From: Candidatus Aenigmatarchaeota archaeon | GTDB taxonomy: Archaea; EX4484-52; B79-G9 | Length of the DNA stretch: 5,985 nucleotides | Direction: 5' to 3' | NCBI GenBank assembly: GCA_023142905.1 | Contig: JAGLIP010000061.1 | Span: 1-5,985 of the forward strand | In this document: positions 1 through 4,685 of the stretch, in pieces | How the letters are laid out: every line of letters begins with the position of its first letter | How positions within the stretch are numbered: the stretch's first letter is position 1 | The notes under the pieces: generated by a model | Seen by the model: only the letters and a program-made list of their open reading frames with translations | Database searches by the model: none | What the model was told of the DNA's origin: nothing | Made by a program: the position numbers and the translations under genes

Positions 1-168
1 AAGAACAAAAACCAAAAAATCTCCTTTTTGAGTCTTATCAAAAGTATATGTTTCCCCAACCTCTATTAAAGTTCCTTTTGGGGTTATCTCTTCGACAACA
101 AAATCTTGGGTTTTTGCTTTTATGACGGCTTTTGGCCTGATTCCGTTGTTTTTCATAACATCAAACAT
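1..168 (-). CDS. truD: tRNA pseudouridine synthase D, N-terminal fragment (3' end beyond the window)
   Basis: Reading the minus strand from ATG at 168 gives 56 residues with no stop before the edge. They contain DFVVEEI at about residues 23-29 and KGDFLVFVL at about 48-56. This pairing is the N-terminal signature of the TruD family: a KxxxDFxVEEI strand followed by the GD(F/Y)LxFxLEK strand that precedes the catalytic domain. The family isomerises a specific uridine to pseudouridine in tRNA (U13 in bacteria; Pus7-like targets in eukaryotes and archaea) in the cytoplasm. The catalytic aspartate lies further on and cannot be seen. I chose ATG 168 because a TATA-like TTTATATG (198-191) lies about 27 bases upstream, which would give a leaderless message. 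A second in-frame ATG at 156 is possible, and the frame stays open further upstream without another ATG near by. The gene diverges from the small gene at 252. Confidence 0.82.
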   Translation of the reverse strand, partial: MFDVMKNNGIRPKAVIKAKTQDFVVEEITPKGTLIEVGETYTFDKTQKGDFLVFVL

Positions 169-189
169 ATTAGTATATGCTTGCAGCAG

Positions 190-201
190 ACATATAAACT
201 T
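190..201. promoter_or_regulatory. shared TATA element of the divergent truD / 252-662 promoter
   Basis: CATATAAACTT on the plus strand reads as AAGTTTATATG on the minus strand, so the same bases can be a TATA box in either direction. On the minus strand it is about 27 bases from truD ATG 168 (leaderless). On the plus strand a start site would fall near 220, leaving a leader of about 30 bases that carries the Shine-Dalgarno site at 242-248. A second weaker candidate for the plus gene, CATATAAC at 218-225, would place the start at about 245. This is inferred from spacing only. Confidence 0.45.
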
Positions 202-241
202 AAAAAAATACCCACCACATATAACTTACAAATATTGTGTA

Positions 242-248
242 AGGTGAT
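242..248 (+). promoter_or_regulatory. Shine-Dalgarno site deciding the start at ATG 252
   Basis: AGGTGAT matches the archaeal 16S anti-Shine-Dalgarno complement (AGGAGGTGAT) and ends 3 bases before ATG 252. It favours ATG 252 over the in-frame TTG at 249, which would sit almost against the site. Confidence 0.7.
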
Positions 249-251
249 TTG

Positions 252-662
252 ATGACCATAATCGGAATGAATTATAACAAAATACTTGCTGAAAAAACAA
301 GTTCTGTTCATGTTAAAAACATAAACACGACTCCAAAAATAACTTCAGTAAAAAAAAGCAAACTTAATGGTGTTGGCGCAAAAAATGTTGATGTGTTAAT
401 TATTGGTTTTAAATACGTCACAGAATATACTCCGGATGCCGGAAAAATACAGATAACAGGAGACATCGTATATTCTTCAGAAAAAACAGACGAGATCGAT
501 AAAGTCTGGAAAAAGGACAAAAAACTTCCTGCAAAACTACAAGTGCTTCTTATAAACCATCTTTTCAGAAATGTGTCTGTAAAAGCGCTTGCGCTTTCAG
601 ATATGCTAAAAATGCCGCCGGTGGTAAACCTTCCACGGTTAGAAATCAAGAAAAAGGAATAG
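252..662 (+). CDS. small conserved archaeal-type protein, possibly SecB-like
   Basis: A 136-residue soluble basic protein with no signal peptide or membrane segment. Its layout is: a variable Lys-rich N-terminus (1-30), predicted beta strands at about 30-38, 46-61 (DVLIIGFKYVTEYTP) and 64-76 (GKIQITGDIVYSS), a linker with WKKDKKLP at 86-93, a long helix at about 95-119 and a closing PPVVNLPRL at 122-130. Strands followed by a long helix and a Pro-rich xPPxxxLPRL end resemble SecB-like chaperones, a family also reported in some archaea. This is pattern memory, not an alignment, and a plain conserved archaeal protein of unknown function is the safe call. The start is set by the AGGTGAT site. 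The gene diverges from truD, and its last 17 bases overlap the convergent gene 646-1608. I see no missing residues or frameshift. Confidence 0.8.
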   Translation: MTIIGMNYNKILAEKTSSVHVKNINTTPKITSVKKSKLNGVGAKNVDVLIIGFKYVTEYTPDAGKIQITGDIVYSSEKTDEIDKVWKKDKKLPAKLQVLLINHLFRNVSVKALALSDMLKMPPVVNLPRLEIKKKE

Positions 663-1608
663 TTTTCTTTTCTTTTTCTTCTTTGTTTTTTTCATTTTTT
701 GGTATTTTAAGGGTCGTATCTTTTATGCGAACCCTGTTTGTTCTTCCTGCTCTTGTACGCTCAATAATGCCTCTTTTTTCCATATCTTCCAAAATTCTCG
801 AAATGCGCGCTTTTGAAAAATCAGTAATCTTTACAATATCCCGCTGCCTGCAATTTTCTCCTTTTTCCTGTATTGCCTCAAGTATGCTGCGCTCATCCCC
901 CTTTAAAACAGAAAGAACCATTTTTCCCTTTTTTACATGTGTTCTCCTATAAAATACAACTGCGGAAAATATAATGGCTGCAAAAAGCACAATTGCCAGC
1001 GGAAGAACAGTATTGTCACCAATGCTTATCTCTTCAAAGTACACATTGAATGGTGTTGCTTTTCCAAGAGCGGGATTATTTAAAACCCAAAGAATTGTTG
1101 CTTTTCTTCCGGTGCCGCCAACAACACCATTCTGAGGGTAATAGGATTCAAATCCTTTGTCTTGTACAATGCCATACCCTTCAGGAAGTATCAATAATAC
1201 GGTTAAAACCTGTGTGGGTTCACGAACACTAGGAGTATATGCAAATGTTTTTGCATCCGCACTTTTAGAAACAAGATTGGGTGAATCATAGCTTAATGCA
1301 ACAGTATAATTCTTTCGGTTTTTGTCTAATGGAGTGCATGCAATCTCAACACCGTATGGCTTTGTCTCTGTATCGCATACAAGAGTACCTAAAGAATCAT
1401 GCACTTTAAGATTTGTTATTCTTGAATAAGCAGCATAGTACACTTTGTTGGTTGTAAGCTCACGGTAATTGACGGAAATGTCGAATTGTGTGCTGTCGTC
1501 GCCTATTGTTATAGTCATATCGTGATTTGTTATCTGCGATGCATATACAGGAGCCGCCATTAGAAATAAGAGCAATACCATTCCTGCTTGAAAAAACAGT
1601 CTTTTCAT
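646..1608 (-). CDS. membrane-anchored winged-helix regulator with an extracytoplasmic N-terminal domain
   Basis: A 320-residue protein. Residues 1-24 are a signal peptide (KR, then a hydrophobic run to VYAS). Residues 25-195 form an extracytoplasmic, mostly beta domain with two Cys (78 and 91) that could pair. Residues 200-220 (TVLPLAIVLFAAIIFSAVVFY) are a transmembrane helix followed by a basic stop (RRTHVKKGK). Residues 230-296 are a cytoplasmic winged helix; the HTH lies at about 254-282, with RQRDIVKITDFSKARISRIL and then DMEKRGIIERTRAGRTN as the wing. The tail (300-320) is Lys/Glu-rich. This architecture matches the archaeal 'predicted membrane-associated transcriptional regulator' group (COG2512-like; DUF7345/DUF7343-type). 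The likely role is to sense something outside the membrane and act on DNA directly; ligand and targets are unknown. An AAAGGT site lies 6 bases before ATG 1608. The 30-base gap to the upstream gene suggests an operon. Confidence 0.85.
   Translation of the reverse strand: MKRLFFQAGMVLLLFLMAAPVYASQITNHDMTITIGDDSTQFDISVNYRELTTNKVYYAAYSRITNLKVHDSLGTLVCDTETKPYGVEIACTPLDKNRKNYTVALSYDSPNLVSKSADAKTFAYTPSVREPTQVLTVLLILPEGYGIVQDKGFESYYPQNGVVGGTGRKATILWVLNNPALGKATPFNVYFEEISIGDNTVLPLAIVLFAAIIFSAVVFYRRTHVKKGKMVLSVLKGDERSILEAIQEKGENCRQRDIVKITDFSKARISRILEDMEKRGIIERTRAGRTNRVRIKDTTLKIPKNEKNKEEKEKKTIPFS
663..700 (+). terminator. oligo-T terminator tract for the 252-662 gene
   Basis: Directly after TAG 660-662 the plus strand carries successive T runs (TTTT, TTTT, TTTTT, TTTTTTT, TTTTTT) broken by single C, G or CA bases, up to position 700. 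Archaeal RNA polymerase terminates at such U-rich tracts without needing a hairpin. The same bases on the minus strand encode the Lys/Glu-rich tail of the convergent gene. Confidence 0.6.
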
Positions 1609-1614
1609 ACATAA

Positions 1615-1620
1615 ACCTTT
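1615..1620 (-). promoter_or_regulatory. weak Shine-Dalgarno for the winged-helix gene
   Basis: On the minus strand AAAGGT is followed by six bases (TTATGT) and then ATG 1608. It lies in the 30-base gap after the stop of the 1639-2085 gene. I see no separate TATA box fitting this gene in the gap, which supports read-through from upstream. Confidence 0.4.
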
Positions 1621-1638
1621 ACTACATTATTGTGCAAC

Positions 1639-2085
1639 TTATGATTTCAATAGCATGCCGCCAATGCCTGCCTGCGCATACTTATGCATCATGTCTGCAA
1701 CAGATGCTAAAGCGCCTTGAGCATCCCTCATTGAAAGAGTTATCTTTTCAGGGGCAATAATCTCAACAACGCTTGGAGCATAATTAATCACAATATTTAC
1801 AATGCCTTCAAATTCTCTTACAAAAATTATTATTTCTGCAACCTGTGAGAAAAGAACTTCCACTCCTTGTTTTTTTATGCGTTCGGGCGCATCTATTTTT
1901 TCTGTTGCTGTAAAATTTTCTTCAGTTACATACACTCTTTTTTCATCAGTGGTTATTGAATTTATGTGCTTCTTAAGTGATTGTTCTGCGATCTCTTTTG
2001 TTGATGCCTGAACCTCAAAAACAAGCCATGCCTTAATCCATCCTTTTTCTAAAAGTTCTGTTTCATCGTATTTTTTTTCTGCCAT
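1639..2085 (-). CDS. conserved-looking archaeal protein of unknown function (148 aa)
   Basis: A soluble 148-residue protein without signal peptide or clear membrane helix. Visible parts: EKGWIKAWLVFEVQA at 13-27, a beta strand that begins the fold; a helix with STKEIAEQSLKKHI (28-41); VEVLFSQVAEIIIFVREFEGIVNIVINY (75-102), strand then helix; APSVVEIIAPEKITLSMRDAQGALASVADMMHKYA (103-137); and a glycine-containing tail AGIGGMLL. The alternation of strands and amphipathic helices suggests a small alpha/beta (ACT/ferredoxin-like) domain. I recall similar unnamed proteins in DPANN-type archaea but cannot assign a function. The start ATG 2085 has GGATGAT three bases upstream. It sits 30 bases before the membrane regulator on the same strand and is probably co-transcribed, so a link to that regulator is possible, but only by context. 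Confidence 0.78.
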   Translation of the reverse strand: MAEKKYDETELLEKGWIKAWLVFEVQASTKEIAEQSLKKHINSITTDEKRVYVTEENFTATEKIDAPERIKKQGVEVLFSQVAEIIIFVREFEGIVNIVINYAPSVVEIIAPEKITLSMRDAQGALASVADMMHKYAQAGIGGMLLKS

Positions 2086-2088
2086 GTA

Positions 2089-2095
2089 ATCATCC
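2089..2095 (-). promoter_or_regulatory. Shine-Dalgarno for the 148-aa gene
   Basis: Minus-strand GGATGAT, followed by TAC and ATG 2085. It resembles the GGTGAT core used by other genes in this window and supports this start. Confidence 0.5.
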
Positions 2096-2125
2096 GTATT
2101 TTCTTTTTAAGGCATAATTTACCTT

Positions 2126-2137
2126 GTTTTTTTAAAC
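2126..2137 (-). promoter_or_regulatory. candidate TATA box for the 148-aa / winged-helix operon
   Basis: Minus-strand GGTTTAAAAAAA contains an archaeal-type TTTAAAA box. Transcription would start near 2105, giving a leader of about 20 bases that still includes the Shine-Dalgarno site. Other AT-rich candidates in the same spacer (minus-strand TTTATAAA at 2217-2210, CTTAAAAA at 2181-2174) make this uncertain. Confidence 0.3.
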
Positions 2138-2256
2138 CAACGCTTTTTTGTCCTTATGGAACAATAAAATGCTTTTTTAAGGTGCTATGAAACAATTAGG
2201 TGGTTTAAATTTATAAACATTGTTCATTATTTTTAAGAGCTCTCATGGTTTAAATT
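2131..2256. repeat. three copies of TGGTTTAAA in the amrS / 148-aa spacer
   Basis: TGGTTTAAA occurs at 2201-2209 and 2246-2254 in direct orientation and at 2131-2139 inverted. The two direct copies extend to 11 identical bases (TGGTTTAAATT, 2201-2211 and 2246-2256) with starts 45 bases apart; the second covers the stop codon of amrS. The 164-base spacer 2086-2249 holds no gene that I can support; besides these repeats it has only AT-rich runs and possible TATA boxes. An operator role is speculation, since AT-rich spacers produce such matches by chance. Confidence 0.35.
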
Positions 2257-3236
2257 ACTTTGGTTTTACAATTAGGGCACTTATTGTTTGACAAATAGTT
2301 CTTAACATCATATCCTTTTCTTAGGATAACCACTTTTTTACAGGTTGGGCAATGCGTGTTTGAGTATTCTTCATTTCGGATATTGCCGAGATACACATGA
2401 TTCAAGCCTGCTTTCTTTGCCACCCCAAATGCATTTATTAGTGTTTGTGTGGGGGTTGGCGGGGCATTCAGCTTATATGTCGGGTAGTATGCGGAGAAGT
2501 GAAGAGGTATATTATTACTTATATTTTTTACCCAGGTTATGAGTTTGTTTATCTCTTCGGGTGAGTCGTTTAAGCCCGGAATCAAAAGATTTGTAATTTC
2601 TGTGTGTATGCCTAAATCAATCATTCTTTTAATTGTGTCCAAAACAGGCTTTACTGACGGAACACCGCAAACAGTTTGATAAAAATTATCACTCATTGAT
2701 TTTAAATCTACATTTGCGGCATCAAGATAAGGACTAATCTTATCTAACGGCTCTTTTGAAATATATCCGTTTGTAACAAAAACATTGTAAAGCCCTTGTT
2801 TTTTTGCAAGCTTTGCCACATCATATGCAAATTCATAGAATATTGTGGGTTCTGTATAGGTATATGCAATGCCTTGGCAATTGTTCTTTACAGCAAGCTC
2901 AACAATTTCTTCAGGTGTTGTGTTTTCACCCATTATGTGCGCTTCTTGAGATATTTCCCAATTCTGGCAGAAAGAGCAGTGAAAATTACACCCAACAGTT
3001 GCAATTGAAAGCACTTTCGTTCCCGGACAAAAATGATAAAGAGGTTTTTTCTCAATAGGATCCACTGCTTTTGAGATTAGTTTCCCGTAAACAAGAGATT
3101 TAAGCTCGCCGTTAATATTTTGCCGCACACCGCAGTTTCCTTTTTTGCCTTCAATTATTTTGCAGTATCTTGCACAAAGCATGCATTGGACGGTGTTTGC
3201 ATTTATTTTTTTCCAGAATAAAGCATCTTTTACCAT
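2250..3236 (-). CDS. amrS: AmmeMemoRadiSam system radical SAM enzyme
   Basis: A 328-residue cytoplasmic radical SAM protein of about the usual family length. The 4Fe-4S cluster motif CxxxCxxC is C83-C87-C90 in VGCNFHCSFCQNWEIS. The N-terminus has a cysteine set typical of this family, C18-C21-C25-C35 in QCMLCARYC and GNCGVRQN. YTYTEPT (125-131) and NVDLKS (175-180) are conserved barrel segments. The C-terminus carries a zinc-ribbon-like CPTC (296-299) and CPNC (320-323). The family was long annotated as a pyruvate formate-lyase activating enzyme homologue; it usually occurs with AMMECR1-type (amrA) and Memo-type (amrB) genes, and its substrate is not known to me. Neither partner is in this window. 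ATG 3236 has no Shine-Dalgarno, but a TATA-like box 26 bases upstream fits a leaderless message. The corB stop lies 44 bases upstream on the same strand. Confidence 0.93.
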   Translation of the reverse strand: MVKDALFWKKINANTVQCMLCARYCKIIEGKKGNCGVRQNINGELKSLVYGKLISKAVDPIEKKPLYHFCPGTKVLSIATVGCNFHCSFCQNWEISQEAHIMGENTTPEEIVELAVKNNCQGIAYTYTEPTIFYEFAYDVAKLAKKQGLYNVFVTNGYISKEPLDKISPYLDAANVDLKSMSDNFYQTVCGVPSVKPVLDTIKRMIDLGIHTEITNLLIPGLNDSPEEINKLITWVKNISNNIPLHFSAYYPTYKLNAPPTPTQTLINAFGVAKKAGLNHVYLGNIRNEEYSNTHCPTCKKVVILRKGYDVKNYLSNNKCPNCKTKVI

Positions 3237-3257
3237 AAAACTATAATGTACTCTAAA

Positions 3258-3267
3258 TTTTATTTAA
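3258..3267 (-). promoter_or_regulatory. TATA box for leaderless amrS
   Basis: Minus-strand TTAAATAAAA is centred about 26 bases upstream of ATG 3236, in the short gap after the corB stop. With no Shine-Dalgarno before the ATG, this spacing predicts a leaderless transcript, so amrS may be transcribed on its own as well as from corB. Confidence 0.5.
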
Positions 3268-3280
3268 TTGCTTACAAAAC

Positions 3281-4507
3281 CTATATTTTCAATCGAAGTC
3301 GTATTATCTTGTTTTCCTTTGCATCTTCCACCAAAAATTCCATCTTCTTTATCTTTATTTTCTCGCCTTTTTGTGGAATCCGTCCAATGCGATTTATTAT
3401 ATATCCCGCAACGGTACCAAACCGGGCATCTTCTATTTTTGTACCGGCAATACTGTTAAGCTCATCTATCGATACTCTTGCATCAACAAGATACCCGTTA
3501 TCTGCGCGTTTTACCAGAACCTCTTTTTTGTCGGTCTCGTCGTATATTTCGCCGACAATTTCTTCTATCAGGTCTTCGAGCGTGACAAGACCTTCAACCC
3601 CTCCGGAATCATCAACAACAATAGCCATATGGTGCCTTTTTTTCTTGAATTCCTTTAAAAGAAAATCAAGATTTTTTGTTTCGGGTATGAAAAACGCAGG
3701 TCTAAGCAGTTCTTTTATCTGAAAATTGCCCGGGGTTGTATTCATTTTTTTAAGCAGATCCTTTGCATAAAGAATACCCACAATATTGTCCTTGCTTCCA
3801 TTATAAACCGGTATTCTCGAATATCCTTTTTCTGTCAAAAGATTTACTGCCTTGTTTGGTTTGGTTGTTACATCTATGCAGAACATTTCAGTTCTTGGAA
3901 CCATTATCTGTTCTGCTTTTTGATTTGCAAACTCAAAAACATTTCGAAGCATCTCTTCTTCATCCCGTTTTATAACCCCTTCTTGTGCGCCAAGAGATAT
4001 TGTTGTCTTGAGCTCATCGTATGTGACAAGAACTTCTTTTGCGTTCCCGCCGGTGAGCCGTATTATTATGCCGGTTATCTGTTCAAGCGTCCAAACCAAA
4101 GGATATAAGGCCTTGCTTAATAGTTCAAGGGGTCGCGCCATTAACAGTGAAATTTGCTGGGCATTTTTGTGGGCGTAGGTCTTTGGTGTTATCTCGCAAA
4201 AAACAAGCACTACAAGTGTTAAAACACCGGTTGCAATACCTATTGCATTAGAGCCGTATGTATTTATCGCTATAAGTGTTGTGAGTGCGGATGCGGAAAT
4301 ATTCACAACATTATTACCCACAAGAAGTGTTATCAGCAAGCGGTGTGGGTTTTCCTTTAGGCGCATTAGTGTTTTTGCTCCTTTTTTCTTGTTTTTAAGA
4401 AAACTTCGAACCCTAATATCGCTCAGAGAAAATATTGCGGTTTCAGCTCCTGAAAAAATGGCTGAAAGTATTATAAGGAAAAAAAGAGTTATTAGTTGAA
4501 CTTCCAT
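3281..4507 (-). CDS. corB: CNNM/CorB-family magnesium transporter-like protein with CBS pair and CorC_HlyC domain
   Basis: A 408-residue integral membrane protein, full length for the family. Residues 1-150 are the CNNM transmembrane domain: hydrophobic helices at about 3-18, 56-82, 88-105 and 125-150, with the family motifs SGAETA (19-24), GNNVVNI (64-70) and EITPKTYA (105-112), which line the ion site in CNNM/CorB structures. Residues 163-200 form the linking acidic helix bundle (DEEEMLRNVFEF). A CBS-domain pair follows at about 201-255 (VPRTEMFCID, YSRIPVYNG) and 265-320 (DSGGVEGLVTLEDLIEEIVGEI); such pairs bind ATP-Mg in homologues. Residues 335-408 are the CorC_HlyC domain. The family exports or transports Mg2+ and is often mislabelled haemolysin. 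ATG 4507 has GTGAT five to six bases upstream and a TATA box at 4547-4559. It is followed by amrS 44 bases on and diverges from the surface protein. Gene symbol is by family. Confidence 0.92.
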   Translation of the reverse strand: MEVQLITLFFLIILSAIFSGAETAIFSLSDIRVRSFLKNKKKGAKTLMRLKENPHRLLITLLVGNNVVNISASALTTLIAINTYGSNAIGIATGVLTLVVLVFCEITPKTYAHKNAQQISLLMARPLELLSKALYPLVWTLEQITGIIIRLTGGNAKEVLVTYDELKTTISLGAQEGVIKRDEEEMLRNVFEFANQKAEQIMVPRTEMFCIDVTTKPNKAVNLLTEKGYSRIPVYNGSKDNIVGILYAKDLLKKMNTTPGNFQIKELLRPAFFIPETKNLDFLLKEFKKKRHHMAIVVDDSGGVEGLVTLEDLIEEIVGEIYDETDKKEVLVKRADNGYLVDARVSIDELNSIAGTKIEDARFGTVAGYIINRIGRIPQKGEKIKIKKMEFLVEDAKENKIIRLRLKI

Positions 4508-4512
4508 TAAAA

Positions 4513-4517
4513 ATCAC
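4513..4517 (-). promoter_or_regulatory. weak Shine-Dalgarno for corB
   Basis: Minus-strand GTGAT followed by TTTTA and ATG 4507. It is a partial match to the GGTGAT core and fits the ATG at 4507. Confidence 0.4.
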
Positions 4518-4546
4518 AATATATTCTCATAATATTCATTTACTTA

Positions 4547-4559
4547 GCATATATATTCC
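4547..4559 (-). promoter_or_regulatory. candidate TATA box for corB
   Basis: Minus-strand GGAATATATATGC lies about 45 bases before ATG 4507. Initiation near 4524-4528 would leave a leader of about 17-21 bases containing the GTGAT site. Confidence 0.4.
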
Positions 4560-4587
4560 TATGCCGCATATAACATATGGTGTGTTT

Positions 4588-4597
4588 CATATATAAA
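4588..4597 (+). promoter_or_regulatory. second (distal) TATA-like copy upstream of the surface-protein gene
   Basis: CATATATAAA here is identical to the proximal box at 4637-4646, 49 bases downstream. If used, it would start a message near 4615-4620 with a leader of about 65 bases. It lacks the purine-rich BRE-like bases that precede the proximal copy, so it is the weaker candidate. Confidence 0.3.
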
Positions 4598-4630
4598 ATT
4601 GTATTGCTTGAAAGCTTCTTTTTGTTACCA

Positions 4631-4646
4631 CCGAAACATATATAAA
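4631..4646 (+). promoter_or_regulatory. BRE + TATA promoter of the surface-protein gene
   Basis: CCGAAA followed by CATATATAAA matches the archaeal BRE/TATA arrangement well. Initiation about 25 bases on, near 4667-4670, would give a short leader ending in the GGAGTGAT site. TTTTGTTAC occurs on both sides of the box (4620-4628 and 4648-4656), which could be a regulatory pair. Confidence 0.6.
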
Positions 4647-4673
4647 CTTTTGTTACTATTTAGAAACTACAAT

Positions 4674-4681
4674 GGAGTGAT
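4674..4681 (+). promoter_or_regulatory. strong Shine-Dalgarno deciding the start at ATG 4686
   Basis: GGAGTGAT is nearly the full archaeal Shine-Dalgarno complement and ends four bases before ATG 4686. It favours this start over the in-frame ATG at 4701. Confidence 0.7.
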
Positions 4682-4685
4682 AACT

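Noticed and set aside
308..649. Minus-strand open frame of 113 residues opposite the 252-662 gene
   Set aside because: The plus-strand gene has a Shine-Dalgarno site, an ordered fold pattern and a terminator; the antisense frame has no supporting signals.
2109..2125. AAGG...CCTT inverted repeat followed by a T run, resembling a hairpin terminator on the plus strand
   Set aside because: Only four base pairs with a nine-base loop, and there is no plus-strand gene upstream to terminate; likely chance in AT-rich DNA.
2244..2252. Plus-strand ATG about 30 bases after TTTATAAA at 2210-2217, as a leaderless small gene
   Set aside because: The frame stops after two codons (ATG GTT TAA).
2250..3236. 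Pyruvate formate-lyase activating enzyme as the function of the radical SAM gene
   Set aside because: The N-terminal Cys set and the overall length and layout fit AmrS; no pyruvate formate-lyase gene is near by. The activase label is an older misannotation of this group.
3246..3722. Plus-strand open frame of 158 residues over the corB 3' half
   Set aside because: Its Ser/Phe-rich composition is the mirror of Lys/Glu-rich corB codons, and corB itself is a clear family member across the same bases.
3281..4507. Haemolysin as the function of the CNNM/CBS gene
   Set aside because: The haemolysin label is historical; the CNNM membrane domain with SGAE, GNN and EITPK motifs plus a CBS pair indicates a CorB-type Mg2+ transporter.
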